From a virus, in the IMG/VR virus record IMGVR_UViG_3300028654_000024, positions 1 through 49,553 of that record: 49,553 nt of DNA; one strand, 5' to 3'. Positions 11,101 through 21,300 of the stretch are shown piece after piece; the stretch's first letter is position 1; each line of letters begins with the position of its first letter. The notes under the pieces were generated by a model. The model did not search any database. It worked only from the letters and a program-made list of their open reading frames with translations, and was not told the DNA's origin. Position numbers and translations under genes: made by a program.

Positions 11101-14100
11101 AATCATATGACGAGATCGAGATTGTGGAATCGTTACAATTCAGTGCTAATGACAGCCTGGTTGTAATCGTTGATAATAATCCTGTTGATAATACTATCGA
11201 CATTGCAATGGCTCGTACCGGACAAGTTAACTCTGGTAACCAAGCCCCAGATCCAGGTGCAGGATCGTTCGTTCCTACTGCTAATGCTTTCTCTGCTAAC
11301 GACGCTGACAATGAACCAGGTATCGATTTTGGTAGCCCACAAGTTTGGGGAACTACTCTTAATGGAACTAACTTCAATGATTATAGAGCGTGGTTCAGAG
11401 CTAGAAACTGGTATGTAACTGGTGGAGTTGGAAACTTCAACACTGGTGGAGCTCTCTTGCTCCGTGCTACACAATATGGACCTATCGGCGACAACTTAAG
11501 ATTCGCCATTGACTATCCAACATTGCCGAACACAGCTCCTACATCTGTATATGAAAATGATCCGTTCTGGACACAAGTAACTTACTTGTTTGGTTCTGGA
11601 ACTGCTAGAAACGTGCCGATTACCCCTGGAACTACGTTCCTGGTTACCAATGTTAGTGGCGACGTTTATAGACTTGGATCGTTCACACCAGCTATCAGCC
11701 TTGCAACAGTTCAACCTGGTGATGTTATCAGTATATTGCCGAATGCTGGCGTATCTGCTAATAACTCTGGTCAGTTCAGCATTCTAGCCGTTAATTCTGG
11801 TGCTGGAACCCTTGATATCTATAATCCTAATGCCACACCTACTGCCGTTGCTCAACCTGAGATCGTAACTATCACTACTGGCCCTGATGTAGTTGGAACC
11901 AACTCTTCATTTGCAGTTAACGTAGTTGCCGATATCGCTGGATCGTTAAACGGCACATACTTCTTGTTGGCAGATCAAAATGGAAGCGTTGCCTTCTGGT
12001 TTGATGAAACTGGAACTACTCCTGAACCATCAGGAGCCATAGCAGCAAACAGATCTATCAGAATCCTTAGTGTACAGTCTGGCGACGTTGCCTCTGTCGT
12101 AGCAAGCAAAGTTGCTACTGCAATAGCTAATGATTCAGCATTCAGTGCTGGTATTGCGGGTACTGTAGTTAGTGTTAACATAATTCAAAATGGACCTTAT
12201 GTCATGCCGGGTGTGGTAAATCCACCTGTTGGCGGTCCACAACTTAATACCGCTGCAACTTATGGTATCTTAGCTAATTCAGCTATTACAAACTCTGTTG
12301 GAACTAGCGTAGTTAACGGAAACTTAGGATTGTATCCTGGCACTTCTGTTACCGGTGCTTTCACCGTACATGGTGCTACCAATGTTGCCAATGCTGCAGC
12401 TAACCAAGCTCAACTTGACGCTCTCGCGGCGTATACTGCAGCTAATTCTCATAGCTCTACGAACCTTGGTTACAATGCCCTTGACGGTCACACTGTAACT
12501 GCTGGTTATTACACATTCCCTGCTGGTGATGTTCACTTGGCTCAATCAGGTGCTGGAAACTTCACTATTAGTGGTTCTGCCACTGACGTGTTCGTATTCC
12601 AAGTACCAAGCACCCTTACAACTGGCGCTGGTGGAGTTCCAACCATTACGCTTACTGGTGGAGCTCTTTCTTCTAACGTATATTGGATCGTTGGTTCTTC
12701 TGCAACCATTAACTCAGCAAATGCTGGAATATTCAGAGGAACGATCATTGCAAATGCTAGCATCACAGATACACTTGGTGGAACTGTTGATGGTAGACTG
12801 ATCGCCCTTGGAGCCGCTATTACTTTAAGTCAAGCGACTACTGTAACTGTTCCTGGTGGTTTAACACAAACCAACGGCACAGCTGGTTTCACTGAAGTTC
12901 AAAACTCTATCGGTACTAGTGGTACATCTTTAGATGGTAAGTACTTCACCCTTGAAGATGCTGCAGGAAGCGTTACATTCTGGTTCCAGATCGGCAACGA
13001 TGGAACAGAACGTCCTCTTGATGGTGCTGATAGAGCAGTACCGATCATCACAGTTAACGCTGGGGATAATGCAAACACAGTAGCTATCAGAATTCAACAA
13101 GCTATCACTACAGATGGTAATTTCACTGCATCAGCAACCGGTGACGTTGTTACTGTTACTGATCTAGCTAATGCTGCTAGACCTCTACCTAGTGCTGGAA
13201 CCTCTGGTTTCGCTCTCGCTGTTACACAAGTAGGCAGCAATGGAAACCCTGAGGCAATTGTCATCTCTACATCAGTTACTATCTTCCCGCTGACAGGAAC
13301 CGCTACAAGTGGCATCGCTACTGTTGTAAATGGTAACCAAGCAATGGAAGGACTGGTTGCAATCGGCACTGGAACAGACATTAAGCTTGCAACTCGTGAA
13401 GAACAAGTATCTGTAGCTTTTGGACATGATCCGAACCCGCTGAATAGCTTGAATGCATTTGTTAAGTTCTATGACGGTACTGCATGGGTAATGCAGTTCA
13501 GCAACAACAATCCTAACTTCACATTGAAGTCACCTTTGCAACTTGTTGGTGTAGCTCCCACTGTTTATCAGATGGATACAGCGCCCAACTACGACAGTGC
13601 ATCAGTTGGTGAGATGTTCAAGTTGATTCCTACTACTGTAGCGAACCTAGAACATCAACTCACTCAGAAAGCATTGTCTCAATTGCCTATCGTTGCATCC
13701 GTACAGATTGCTGATAACTTCAGAGAAGTACAGATCAAGTCGTTGCAGGTTGGTTCTGCAGGAGCTGTTGAGGTCGTTGGTGGACGCGCTAATAGTGCAT
13801 CGTTCCCAATCATCAATAGTGCTCAAGTAGATACTGCATTAGGTGAGAACTTCCTTGATGTTAGAGTAGCTGCGTTCCCGGATGCTTTGAGCACTGGCGA
13901 TACAGTTATGCTCAAGAACAACACTGGGGTAGCCCGCCTATCTAGACTTTCAGATACAGACTCTGTAGATGTAGTTGCAGTAAGCGGATCTGTGTTTGAA
14001 TACAGATTCAACCCTAAGCAACTGTTCTTGTCTCAATATGTTAAGTTTGGAATCACCGATGTATCTTCTACATATAGTAGACCCGCTGGAACTGTATGGA

Positions 14101-16373
14101 GATGGACGCATGATGATAGTGGTTCGTTGTATACAGCTACTGATCTAACTTCAGGAGTAGTGAGTCCATTGGTTACTGCTTACACAGCCAACGGTCTTGG
14201 AACACCCGCTAACTTAGTAGACGTATCTTTGAGCAATGGTTCTGTTACTCCACAGAAATTTGAACTCACTGTTATTGGAACACCTTCTCAAGCTGACTAT
14301 TACACATTCCAAAGTGCTTCTGGTGCTACATTTGCTGTGTGGTTCTCTGTTGATGCCAACCTTACTGTTCCCACTGGTTCGACATATCTTGCTGCAACAA
14401 ACAAGATCATGGTCTCAGTATTAAGCAGCTTCACAGAGAATCAAATTGTTGGTGCTTTGGCATCTACATTGAATGGTAATGCTCCATTCACCGCGCAATT
14501 TAGTGGAGCTCAATCATCAGGAGTTACTCTAGCTGATGTCGTTCCTGGTGATATAGTTTATGCATTCGGAACACTCCCTGGATGGGCACAAGGTAATAAG
14601 GTTACCTCAACTGGTGACGGCAATATGTCTGGTTTCCCAGTAATTGCGGTTAACGATGGTTCTATGTACTTTGACGTAGTGAATCCCAATGGTGTTGCTA
14701 TGTCATCTACTGTTATCGGTTCTGGTGGAACAGTACAAGTTACCCCGCCCGCTATCATTAAGTGGACTCTCAGCCATGCTTCTAAAATCAGTGTTGCTCA
14801 AATCGTTGTATCTGGTGGCGTAGCTACCATTACTACAACTGGTGAACATCGTTTGAACGTGGGCGCTACGTTTGATCTCTTCGATAGTGCAGTTGTCCCG
14901 ACTGTCCCAGGAAGCGGTGTCGGAACTGTAGCTACGGTTATAAGCATTAACCAGTTCACATTTGCTACATCTACTGCCAATGGTACTTACTTCGGTGGAG
15001 CTATCTTAGATACAACGAAACAAGTAACTAGATACAGAATTGAATCCCTTGGCTTCAACAGTCTATATAGATTGGTGTATGTCGATGGTGCAGCTCCTCG
15101 CTTCGCTGATAACGGTGTAGCGGTTGACGACATCTTGTTGTTGAACGGCAATACGTTTGACAGTAGAGATACTGGGTCTTTCAGAATCCGCGCCGTAGAC
15201 AATACGACGTTGATCTATCAAGATACTGGTGCTACAGAGCAGATCAATACTAATAACGTTCCATTTAACAATACCAATACCTCTGTAACTTGGACATCAA
15301 GTATCAACACGGTTACTGGTGTTGCAGGAAGTTTTGAGAACTTAGTCTTAGGTGATTCTGTTAAGAAAGCGGAAGACAGCGATAGCTTGTATCTACAGGT
15401 TACAGGATTCTTCGTTGGATTGACTCCTTCTACTGCTGCTGCGGCTACATCTATCACACTTGATGCTGTATATGGTGGCGTGTCTGGTTTGTCACTTGGT
15501 AGCAGCTTTAACATGCACGATGATGTTAACAAGGGTGTTTACTTGCAAGCAGCAAGTGATATTACTATCATCGAAGGTGATTCGATGAGAGATAACGACT
15601 CATTGTTCATCGCTTCGATCTCTGATCCTAACTGGTTCACTATCAACAACACTGGAACCTTTGTAATCCAGAGCGTTGGAACAAGTGCAGACTACAGACC
15701 GTATATCAGAGTGAACAACACAGCGGGTACTGCTAACTCAGATCGTCTAATGGAAGTTGACGTAGCTGGTCTTGTTGTAACTGAAGGTTTGGGTAACGAG
15801 TTTAGTTCTGTTCGTCAGATCAACCACATCGCTATCGATGCTTTCAACAGCAAACAACGCGTAGTGTACTTGACTCCTGCTGATAGAGCATACAAGTTCT
15901 CTCAATCTAATAATTCTCTGCTCAATGCGATGGGTAAGTTGAACTACTCAACAGACGTAGTCAGCGGTATCGATGGATACTTGTACTACACAGGATTGTT
16001 GAAGCGCACTCAGAACACGATTGACGGATTCGAGCCTGATTCTGATACATTCCCTGGATACAGAGCTATCGGAGCTCCGATTGAACTTCTTCCTCCGCTT
16101 ATCAGAAATATCGTTATTTCTATCAGCGTAGTGACGAACAACGGGGTGAATTTAAGTGATATTACTAATGAAATTCAGTCTGCTATTATTAATTACGTTA
16201 ATGGTCTTGGGGTTGGAAATGATGTGATCCTATCTGCGATCATTGCTGCTGTAATGGGAATCAAGGGTGTTCAGTCATGTACTTTCACTACTCCGACTCC
16301 TAGCACGGTCTTCATCCCGATCGCTGACATTGAAAGAGCTTACATACAAGTAAGCGATATCAGCATATCATAA
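8181..16373 (+). CDS. Giant baseplate J-like protein with adhesin insertions and an ice-binding-like domain
   Basis: 2730 residues. The first about 300 residues resemble baseplate J/gp6 proteins (NDVNTGSVLFTLIEAVASND; AVIPAGESEVDGIEVLALVA; IETDDELRNRIKAYPSTLAR). The last about 130 residues (PIELLPPLIRNIVISISVV, then NYVNGLGVGNDVILSAIIAA) look like the J C-terminal domain. P2 gpJ is about 300 residues, so some 2000 residues are inserted. The insert holds a repeated module at about 1250-1345, 1565-1660 and 2028-2110 (for example YFLLADQNGSVAFWF and YFTLEDAAGSVTFWF). Between the first two copies, at residues about 1354-1557, is a DUF3494 ice-binding-like domain. No strong Shine-Dalgarno precedes the ATG; AT-rich -10-like boxes lie at 8160-8170. 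Confidence 0.8.
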   Translation: MAVTLKTFEQFVGGMIRTIVAETPLNDVNTGSVLFTLIEAVASNDFENAAAILNVLELLNIDVLRNADLDNRAADYGLTRLVAVQASGLVNIIDSTITKISTSLYPIKPAPISGDLVINVNDASQWAQTGQLYIGRGTNSFEGPIPYTSVTNNVTFWTITLGSALQNNHLISDQVIDGQGTSDRLIAAGTVVLIPANNINPAVQYSVLRDAVIPAGESEVDGIEVLALVAGSIGNASINTITSFASLPFTGATVTNTSSFTNGSDIETDDELRNRIKAYPSTLARGTEAAILAAIDNLSDPVQNDQIESAVVTEPIAIGQPAIIYIDDGSGFQPTYEGQSVDNILINANGDEEFLQLANFPLPRPQVVNVATGPFSMVDGMVLRVTVDDTQETITFHTSDFLNISSATLPEIVTAINDQSTIFKARLTNESANLLIYTTAFDAEIIQVSSITANDIPSLWANTILEFPTNQFSSIKLYQNNVLLKEREKSATLVTAPFNTWNVLVASDLILSVDGTPAQDQTFNISDFGGSSFSALSLDQWVAVFNTKFAGVRATALSNGAMSISSNGTGSNSALNALGGTLLSKWFPAGDTSSVGQNSDFELNRENGNLRILTTIVRGDDITAGAADTKGAVYSEATLSGTYNLSIDTANRPAVLVVVADATNVTIRPVNLPLAGTITISSPSANVMRIMSSSVNTFLGVFATTYDYVYISNRGDVDGTGSGTWLDVKNCGLFKVIAKGSHTNPGVDTYVDVLNPQTVVGSYTVQDGADIQAFYSDKYPQIWNGASTSNPPAATIQNIVDSINADIINVDTSIFKTNSIKLTSSTESGGSIAIPVAVGNMIGLFATGQSELTGNPSHVANRTQSQDDFTWFRSTPPVGGTLNPTAVWLGRYTYTDERGQLTADAIPGIEGVAPYSEILTSAGLLNTSKLVYDDIINFTKGNNKGLYRSIRQILAGDRVGTQFDLPTTSLNHIQSYDEIEIVESLQFSANDSLVVIVDNNPVDNTIDIAMARTGQVNSGNQAPDPGAGSFVPTANAFSANDADNEPGIDFGSPQVWGTTLNGTNFNDYRAWFRARNWYVTGGVGNFNTGGALLLRATQYGPIGDNLRFAIDYPTLPNTAPTSVYENDPFWTQVTYLFGSGTARNVPITPGTTFLVTNVSGDVYRLGSFTPAISLATVQPGDVISILPNAGVSANNSGQFSILAVNSGAGTLDIYNPNATPTAVAQPEIVTITTGPDVVGTNSSFAVNVVADIAGSLNGTYFLLADQNGSVAFWFDETGTTPEPSGAIAANRSIRILSVQSGDVASVVASKVATAIANDSAFSAGIAGTVVSVNIIQNGPYVMPGVVNPPVGGPQLNTAATYGILANSAITNSVGTSVVNGNLGLYPGTSVTGAFTVHGATNVANAAANQAQLDALAAYTAANSHSSTNLGYNALDGHTVTAGYYTFPAGDVHLAQSGAGNFTISGSATDVFVFQVPSTLTTGAGGVPTITLTGGALSSNVYWIVGSSATINSANAGIFRGTIIANASITDTLGGTVDGRLIALGAAITLSQATTVTVPGGLTQTNGTAGFTEVQNSIGTSGTSLDGKYFTLEDAAGSVTFWFQIGNDGTERPLDGADRAVPIITVNAGDNANTVAIRIQQAITTDGNFTASATGDVVTVTDLANAARPLPSAGTSGFALAVTQVGSNGNPEAIVISTSVTIFPLTGTATSGIATVVNGNQAMEGLVAIGTGTDIKLATREEQVSVAFGHDPNPLNSLNAFVKFYDGTAWVMQFSNNNPNFTLKSPLQLVGVAPTVYQMDTAPNYDSASVGEMFKLIPTTVANLEHQLTQKALSQLPIVASVQIADNFREVQIKSLQVGSAGAVEVVGGRANSASFPIINSAQVDTALGENFLDVRVAAFPDALSTGDTVMLKNNTGVARLSRLSDTDSVDVVAVSGSVFEYRFNPKQLFLSQYVKFGITDVSSTYSRPAGTVWRWTHDDSGSLYTATDLTSGVVSPLVTAYTANGLGTPANLVDVSLSNGSVTPQKFELTVIGTPSQADYYTFQSASGATFAVWFSVDANLTVPTGSTYLAATNKIMVSVLSSFTENQIVGALASTLNGNAPFTAQFSGAQSSGVTLADVVPGDIVYAFGTLPGWAQGNKVTSTGDGNMSGFPVIAVNDGSMYFDVVNPNGVAMSSTVIGSGGTVQVTPPAIIKWTLSHASKISVAQIVVSGGVATITTTGEHRLNVGATFDLFDSAVVPTVPGSGVGTVATVISINQFTFATSTANGTYFGGAILDTTKQVTRYRIESLGFNSLYRLVYVDGAAPRFADNGVAVDDILLLNGNTFDSRDTGSFRIRAVDNTTLIYQDTGATEQINTNNVPFNNTNTSVTWTSSINTVTGVAGSFENLVLGDSVKKAEDSDSLYLQVTGFFVGLTPSTAAAATSITLDAVYGGVSGLSLGSSFNMHDDVNKGVYLQAASDITIIEGDSMRDNDSLFIASISDPNWFTINNTGTFVIQSVGTSADYRPYIRVNNTAGTANSDRLMEVDVAGLVVTEGLGNEFSSVRQINHIAIDAFNSKQRVVYLTPADRAYKFSQSNNSLLNAMGKLNYSTDVVSGIDGYLYYTGLLKRTQNTIDGFEPDSDTFPGYRAIGAPIELLPPLIRNIVISISVVTNNGVNLSDITNEIQSAIINYVNGLGVGNDVILSAIIAAVMGIKGVQSCTFTTPTPSTVFIPIADIERAYIQVSDISIS
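12240..12855 (+). other. DUF3494 (ice-binding-like) domain within the J-like protein
   Basis: Residues about 1354-1557 of the J-like protein carry the order of features typical of DUF3494/Ice_binding (PF11999): the opening AATYGILANSAITNS, then GNLGLYPGTSVTGAF, a helix rich in Ala and Gln (NAAANQAQLDALAAY), TVTAGYYTFPAG, FVFQVPSTLTTGAGG, VYWIVGSSATINS, FRGTIIANASI and GRLIALGAAITLS. Known members form an irregular beta-solenoid capped by a helix; several bind ice, others act as adhesins. The domain is complete here. Ice binding itself is not shown by the sequence. Confidence 0.85.
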
Positions 16374-16381
16374 GGTGATAG

Positions 16382-18283
16382 ATGGCAGCCAACAAGACAA
16401 AAACTGATAGACTACACGATCAGCTGAATCCTTTCTTCAATACAAGAAACAACCCAAATTGGGCTGGTCTTATTGATGCTATTGGTACTCAGGATCAGTT
16501 TGTGGCAGATCTTATTGTCAGCGTTGCTGAGCAGTTTTTCATTAAGACGGCTAATAGACCGTATCTTGATAGATTGGGTGCCAACGTATTCGTTAACCGC
16601 CCAAAGTTCATTGGGATGGACGATACGACGTTCAGACAGTATATCCCTGTTCTTGCGTATCAACCGAAACAGGTAAAACACATCATCGATGTTCTTCTCG
16701 ACATCTTCTTCTTTAAGCAATCAACTACGGCCCACGTACAGAGTGCTCAAGCTGAGCCTTTCAATCTAGTTGACGGTTGGGAACTGCAGTACACAGTAGA
16801 CGGGTTCAAACAAGATACCGTTATCTTCACTGCTGGTGATTTTGCTGACATTACTCAAGCCACTGCTCAAGAAGTAGCTGCCGTTATCAACAGACAGACA
16901 ACTAACAGCTTCGCTATTGCCCAAAACAACCCTGTTACCAAACAAACTGTGATTCAGTTGTTTACCGATACCATCGGAGCAAAGGGATCTGTCACTGTTA
17001 CTGGCGGGCGTGCTAACATAGCCTTCCAGTTTGATGGCTTTATCAATGCCGCAGCCAACAGCAATGATGTTCAATGGACCGCAACTAAAGTTGGGGACGT
17101 GATGACCTTCCAGTGGACTGGCGGCAATACGCCTAACCTATTCGCTGTGCAAGTTGGAGACACTTTCATAAGTGATATTCCTGGGTCTTCTGGAAACCTG
17201 AACAACAAGGGCTCTTTTGTTATTACGAGCGTTAACTTAAGCAATAACTCCTTTACCTTTAAGAACTTGTTTGGTCTACCAGGAACATTCACACAAACTA
17301 GCTCTCTGCAGTCTAAATTCATCTCTGATTATCGTGCTGTTGTGTGGACTAATAACCCCAACAGAGCCGTAGCATGGGAAGTTACACCTGGACAGTTCAC
17401 GGTTGAGATGCCTACGTCTCCCCCAGTTGTTCGTCGTGCTCTCGGTGGATCTGCACACATCAATGGTGTGGAAAATGTGATGATGAATAGGGTCAGCGAT
17501 ACTCAGCTTACTCTAGATAGTGTTAACAACTGGCCCGCTAGTGGAACGTTCTTACTACAAGAACAAAATACGATCATTGCTTCAAACGCGACTACATTAC
17601 AGAACACACAGTTTATCAGTGTTGAGACAAGATATACATACACAAGCATCTCTGGGAATGACCTGGTAGGAATTAGCCCAAATCTTCCGCCAGCAGCTGT
17701 TTTGAATGGACCTCCGGGACTTGCTAACTCCGGTTCGCTAGTCTTACTTGAAGACGCTGTTCCGGCTAGCATCTCTGGCATCAAGGGACCTTATGTGTGG
17801 GATCTGAACGCTGCTTTTGTGTTGTCATCGCTTACAGGCAACCTCACTCAGATCATAAACGCAGGACAAAGCTTGAAAATTATCAACATTGGCCCCAATA
17901 ACCTGGATGCAGGTGGTGGTCAACTGATATTCGACTTCGGTACAGCTTTTCAAGAAGGTCCAGTGAGATACTTATTTAAACCTTCTGCGAACACCATAGC
18001 TATTGATCCAGCTTACATCTTCCTAAACGATCACACCGTTGGGTCTGCTGTAACTGCTATAAGAAGCAAGGGGCCACATGCTATGAGCGGCCTTGGAACT
18101 GAGTTTGCTCCATATATCACAGATCCGACAGTGGCCCGTGACATATTAGAGGCCTTGATAGAAGAAGTGAAGAGTGTGGGGATTTTTGTAGAGTTCTTGA
18201 TAAGATATCCAGAGCAACTCTACGGCACCTTGGATGTATATGATCAACAAGGGCTTGGAGCAGGAGCTCCCTTTAATAGTTAA
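16382..18283 (+). CDS. Baseplate/tail protein following the J-like protein (gpI position)
   Basis: 633 residues, 8 bases after the J-like gene, the position held by gpI-type or wedge proteins. The N-terminal about 120 residues are helical and polar (NPFFNTRNNPNWAGLIDAIG, then RPYLDRLGANVFVNRPKF), a pattern seen in baseplate proteins that bracket the wedge. Residues about 140-230 contain a beta module (VIFTAGDFADITQATAQEVA) that resembles one in the J-like protein (TFHTSDFLNISSATLPEIV), suggesting shared origin. The C-terminus is again helical (DPTVARDILEALIEEVKSVG) and resembles the ends of baseplate attachment proteins. The exact family is not identified. Confidence 0.6.
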   Translation: MAANKTKTDRLHDQLNPFFNTRNNPNWAGLIDAIGTQDQFVADLIVSVAEQFFIKTANRPYLDRLGANVFVNRPKFIGMDDTTFRQYIPVLAYQPKQVKHIIDVLLDIFFFKQSTTAHVQSAQAEPFNLVDGWELQYTVDGFKQDTVIFTAGDFADITQATAQEVAAVINRQTTNSFAIAQNNPVTKQTVIQLFTDTIGAKGSVTVTGGRANIAFQFDGFINAAANSNDVQWTATKVGDVMTFQWTGGNTPNLFAVQVGDTFISDIPGSSGNLNNKGSFVITSVNLSNNSFTFKNLFGLPGTFTQTSSLQSKFISDYRAVVWTNNPNRAVAWEVTPGQFTVEMPTSPPVVRRALGGSAHINGVENVMMNRVSDTQLTLDSVNNWPASGTFLLQEQNTIIASNATTLQNTQFISVETRYTYTSISGNDLVGISPNLPPAAVLNGPPGLANSGSLVLLEDAVPASISGIKGPYVWDLNAAFVLSSLTGNLTQIINAGQSLKIINIGPNNLDAGGGQLIFDFGTAFQEGPVRYLFKPSANTIAIDPAYIFLNDHTVGSAVTAIRSKGPHAMSGLGTEFAPYITDPTVARDILEALIEEVKSVGIFVEFLIRYPEQLYGTLDVYDQQGLGAGAPFNS

Positions 18284-18302
18284 TAGAACATGAGTTCTAT
18301 TA
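18281..18302. promoter_or_regulatory. Perfect 9-bp inverted repeat in the gap before the giant fibre gene
   Basis: TAATAGAAC (18281-18289) and GTTCTATTA (18294-18302) are perfect reverse complements around a 4-base loop. The repeat overlaps the stop codon of the upstream gene and is followed at once by TATAAT (18306-18311). No U-tract follows, so a simple intrinsic terminator is unlikely. An operator, an RNA-processing hairpin or a weak terminator remain possible. Confidence 0.45.
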
Positions 18303-18305
18303 AGG

Positions 18306-18311
18306 TATAAT
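18306..18311 (+). promoter_or_regulatory. Candidate -10 box (TATAAT) before the giant fibre gene
   Basis: TATAAT lies 21 bases before the ATG at 18333, which also has a clear AGGAG ribosome binding site. No good -35 hexamer is seen at normal spacing. Similar TATAAT boxes lie before other plus-strand genes (5516-5521, 27007-27012, 41399-41404). Confidence 0.35.
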
Positions 18312-18332
18312 TTAGGTATTAGGAGATAGTTA

Positions 18333-21300
18333 ATGGCAGTTCTTGGTCGCCTACTTTTAGCCAGCGGAGAAAGATTAGACTTAGCAGATATATTGAGTAT
18401 CGACTCATATACTGCTGGTGACTTTAAGTACTTACTTCAAGGCCTTATCGGTAACTCGAACCCCCTTATTCTTAAGGGCTTCGAGGTCATCAATCCTGGC
18501 GCGGCTCTTGGTACGCAAAACATCTCTATCAGCATTGCTGATGCCGTTGTTCTTTACCCTACTTCTGATGCTGGTCCGTTCTATGTTGGTTTGCCACAAG
18601 GTAACATCAACGCTCAACCTCTCATCCCTGAGCTTGTTCAGAACGCCACTAACTACGTTTACTTAACTCTAACTACCTTTGATACATCGCAGGACTCTAG
18701 ATCATTCTGGGATCCCGACCTTAACGGTGGTAGTGGTGGTGAGTTTACTCAAGATGTAAATACTGAGTCCGCACTTGCTGTACAAGTAGGTGTATCTACT
18801 GCATCGTTCCCTACCAACACGATCCCGATCTGTAAAGTTGTCATGGGTACGACGATTACGTCTATCCAAGATGCTAGAGAGATGATGTTCCGCCTTGGAA
18901 CTGGTGGACTGTCTCCGAATCCGTTTAATCGTTTTTCATGGCCTAGTCTTCCGACTTCTTCGTATCAAAGAACTGAAGCTCCAGGAACTATCACTTCTGG
19001 TGCTCAACCTAATCCCTTTGAAGGTGCTGACAAAAACATCAGTAATCTGAAAGCATGGATGGACGCTGTTATGTCCAAACTTGCAGAATTAGGTGGAACT
19101 ACTTATTGGTATGATGACGTCTCGACTTTCAACCTAGTTAACTTGTTCATGGATACTGAAGGTTCAGTTATCTCCTCAACAGGAATCTGGACACATTCAG
19201 CTACTATCCCTGGACATTTGTCTTGGTCAGCACCCATCTTCATCAATGTTCTGTTCGATCCACGTACATATGAGATCGATGGACCTGGAAGCGTACAACT
19301 TGCCGATGGACAAGTAGCATATATAAGTCTGAACCGTCATCAACCTGTCAATGGTTCTGATTTACCTCTTTCATTTGTTAATGATGCATCTTACGTAAAT
19401 GGTGCCGTTGGGTATTTCGCCAATCTGAATATTGGCGACTGGGTTGGCAACATCGTTGATCCTACGCAGAACATGGCACAGGTTGTGCAGTTCTTTGACA
19501 GCTTGAACGGAACTGGTTCTGTAACCTCTCCTGCACTTGCTGTTTCTATTAGTATTGCTAGCCCTTATCTTGGACCTACAGCTTCAAATTTAGCTGTCTT
19601 CGATCAAGGTGTTTACACAACAAGCGATGTTGTAGTCTCTTACACAAATACAGCAGCTTTAACAGCGGCTGGTGGAAACTTCTTCTGGCTGGCATACCGC
19701 GATGACAACGTTGAATCTATCAATGGTGCTTATGCGTTCTTCAGCGGAACAATCCCAGGAACATCTACGGCGGTATTGATTACTGCCAACAATCCTGGTG
19801 TAGCTGGTAACGCTATTTCGTTGGTGTTCAATGGATCTAACACAATCACAGCTGCTATTGCAACTTGGAATGCTGCTCATCCTACTAACCTAGTAACATT
19901 GACTAGTGGTAACGGTACACAAGTACCTTCCGCTGGAACAACACTAGTTTCTGGTGGTATTGATGGAAGTATCGTAGCAACAACGCTTGCTATCAATATC
20001 ACTACGAACGATGGATCTAGAGCTTTAGTTACGAGCAATCCGCCCAACAATCTTGCGGCTGGTCAACGTATCACTATCTCTGGAACAACGCACTACAACG
20101 GCGTTCAACAGGTCATTCAGATTGTTTCGCCTACGCAGTTCTATATTTCTCAAACGGCAGTGCAAGCTGTCCCTGAATCTGGTTCTGCTTCTTATGCGAC
20201 AGTTACCACTACGACTGCTAATGGTTTCCCAACGGATGCTACTATCAACATCTCAGGAACTAATAATTACGGTGGTAACCCTCTAACTTCTGGAACACTA
20301 ACTAAAACTAGTGGAACAGGTGACGCGACTATATCATTTAGCTCATGGCACGATGGTGGTTCACAGTACACATTCACTGTAGTTAGTGCTAACGCTACTA
20401 TCGGTGCGACGTACACTAACAATGGACAAACGTTCACTGTAATGGATACCATTACGGCTGGAACTACATTAGTTACTGCTAACCTTGGTAACCCTTATCA
20501 GATTGCTGTAATTGATGCTACACACTTTAATATTCCGATCCCTGCTGGAAGCATTGTTCCGCCTCCGTCTGGAAGTCCTCCGTTGGGCACTGCAGCAACA
20601 TATGGTTTGTTAGCTGCTTCTACTATTACGAACTCTGGTTCTTCGATTGATAATGGTGATCTAGGACTTTATCCTGGAACTTCTGTAACAGGATTTCCTC
20701 CTGGTGTTGTTGCAGGTGTTACTAATGTCAACAATGCAGCTGCAATTCAGGCTCAAACAGATGCTCTTGCTGCATACACATTTGGTAATGCTCAAACTGC
20801 CACTCCAATCTCATCTACTCTTGATGGGCAAACGCTTACTCCTGGTGTTTACAGTGAATCTTCTGGTACATTCCATTTAGCCTCATCTGGAACTGGAACC
20901 CTTACCTTGAATGGTGCTGGGGTTTACATCTTTAAGTGCGCAAGCACTCTTACGACTGGTGCCGGTGGTATTCCGATCATCAACCTTACCAACGGAGCCC
21001 TTGCTAAAGACGTCTACTGGATAGTTGGTTCTTCGGCTACAATTAACTCTGGCAGCCCTGGTACGTTCCAAGGAACTATCATTGCAGATGCTAGCATCAC
21101 CAACACATCTGGTGGTGTTGTTAACGGTCGTTTGATAGCCCTTACTGGCGCAGTTACATTAAGTGCTGCTGCAACTATTAATGTTCCCGCTTCTGTTGTT
21201 AATACACCTACAGAGATCTCCGGAACTATTACCCTTGCTGCTATTATCGTGCGTACACAACAAGGTGCTTTCACTCTTTATCAAGATCAAAGTATTCCTA

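Noticed and set aside
18281-18302. Intrinsic terminator
   Set aside because: The hairpin is AT-rich and no run of T follows it.
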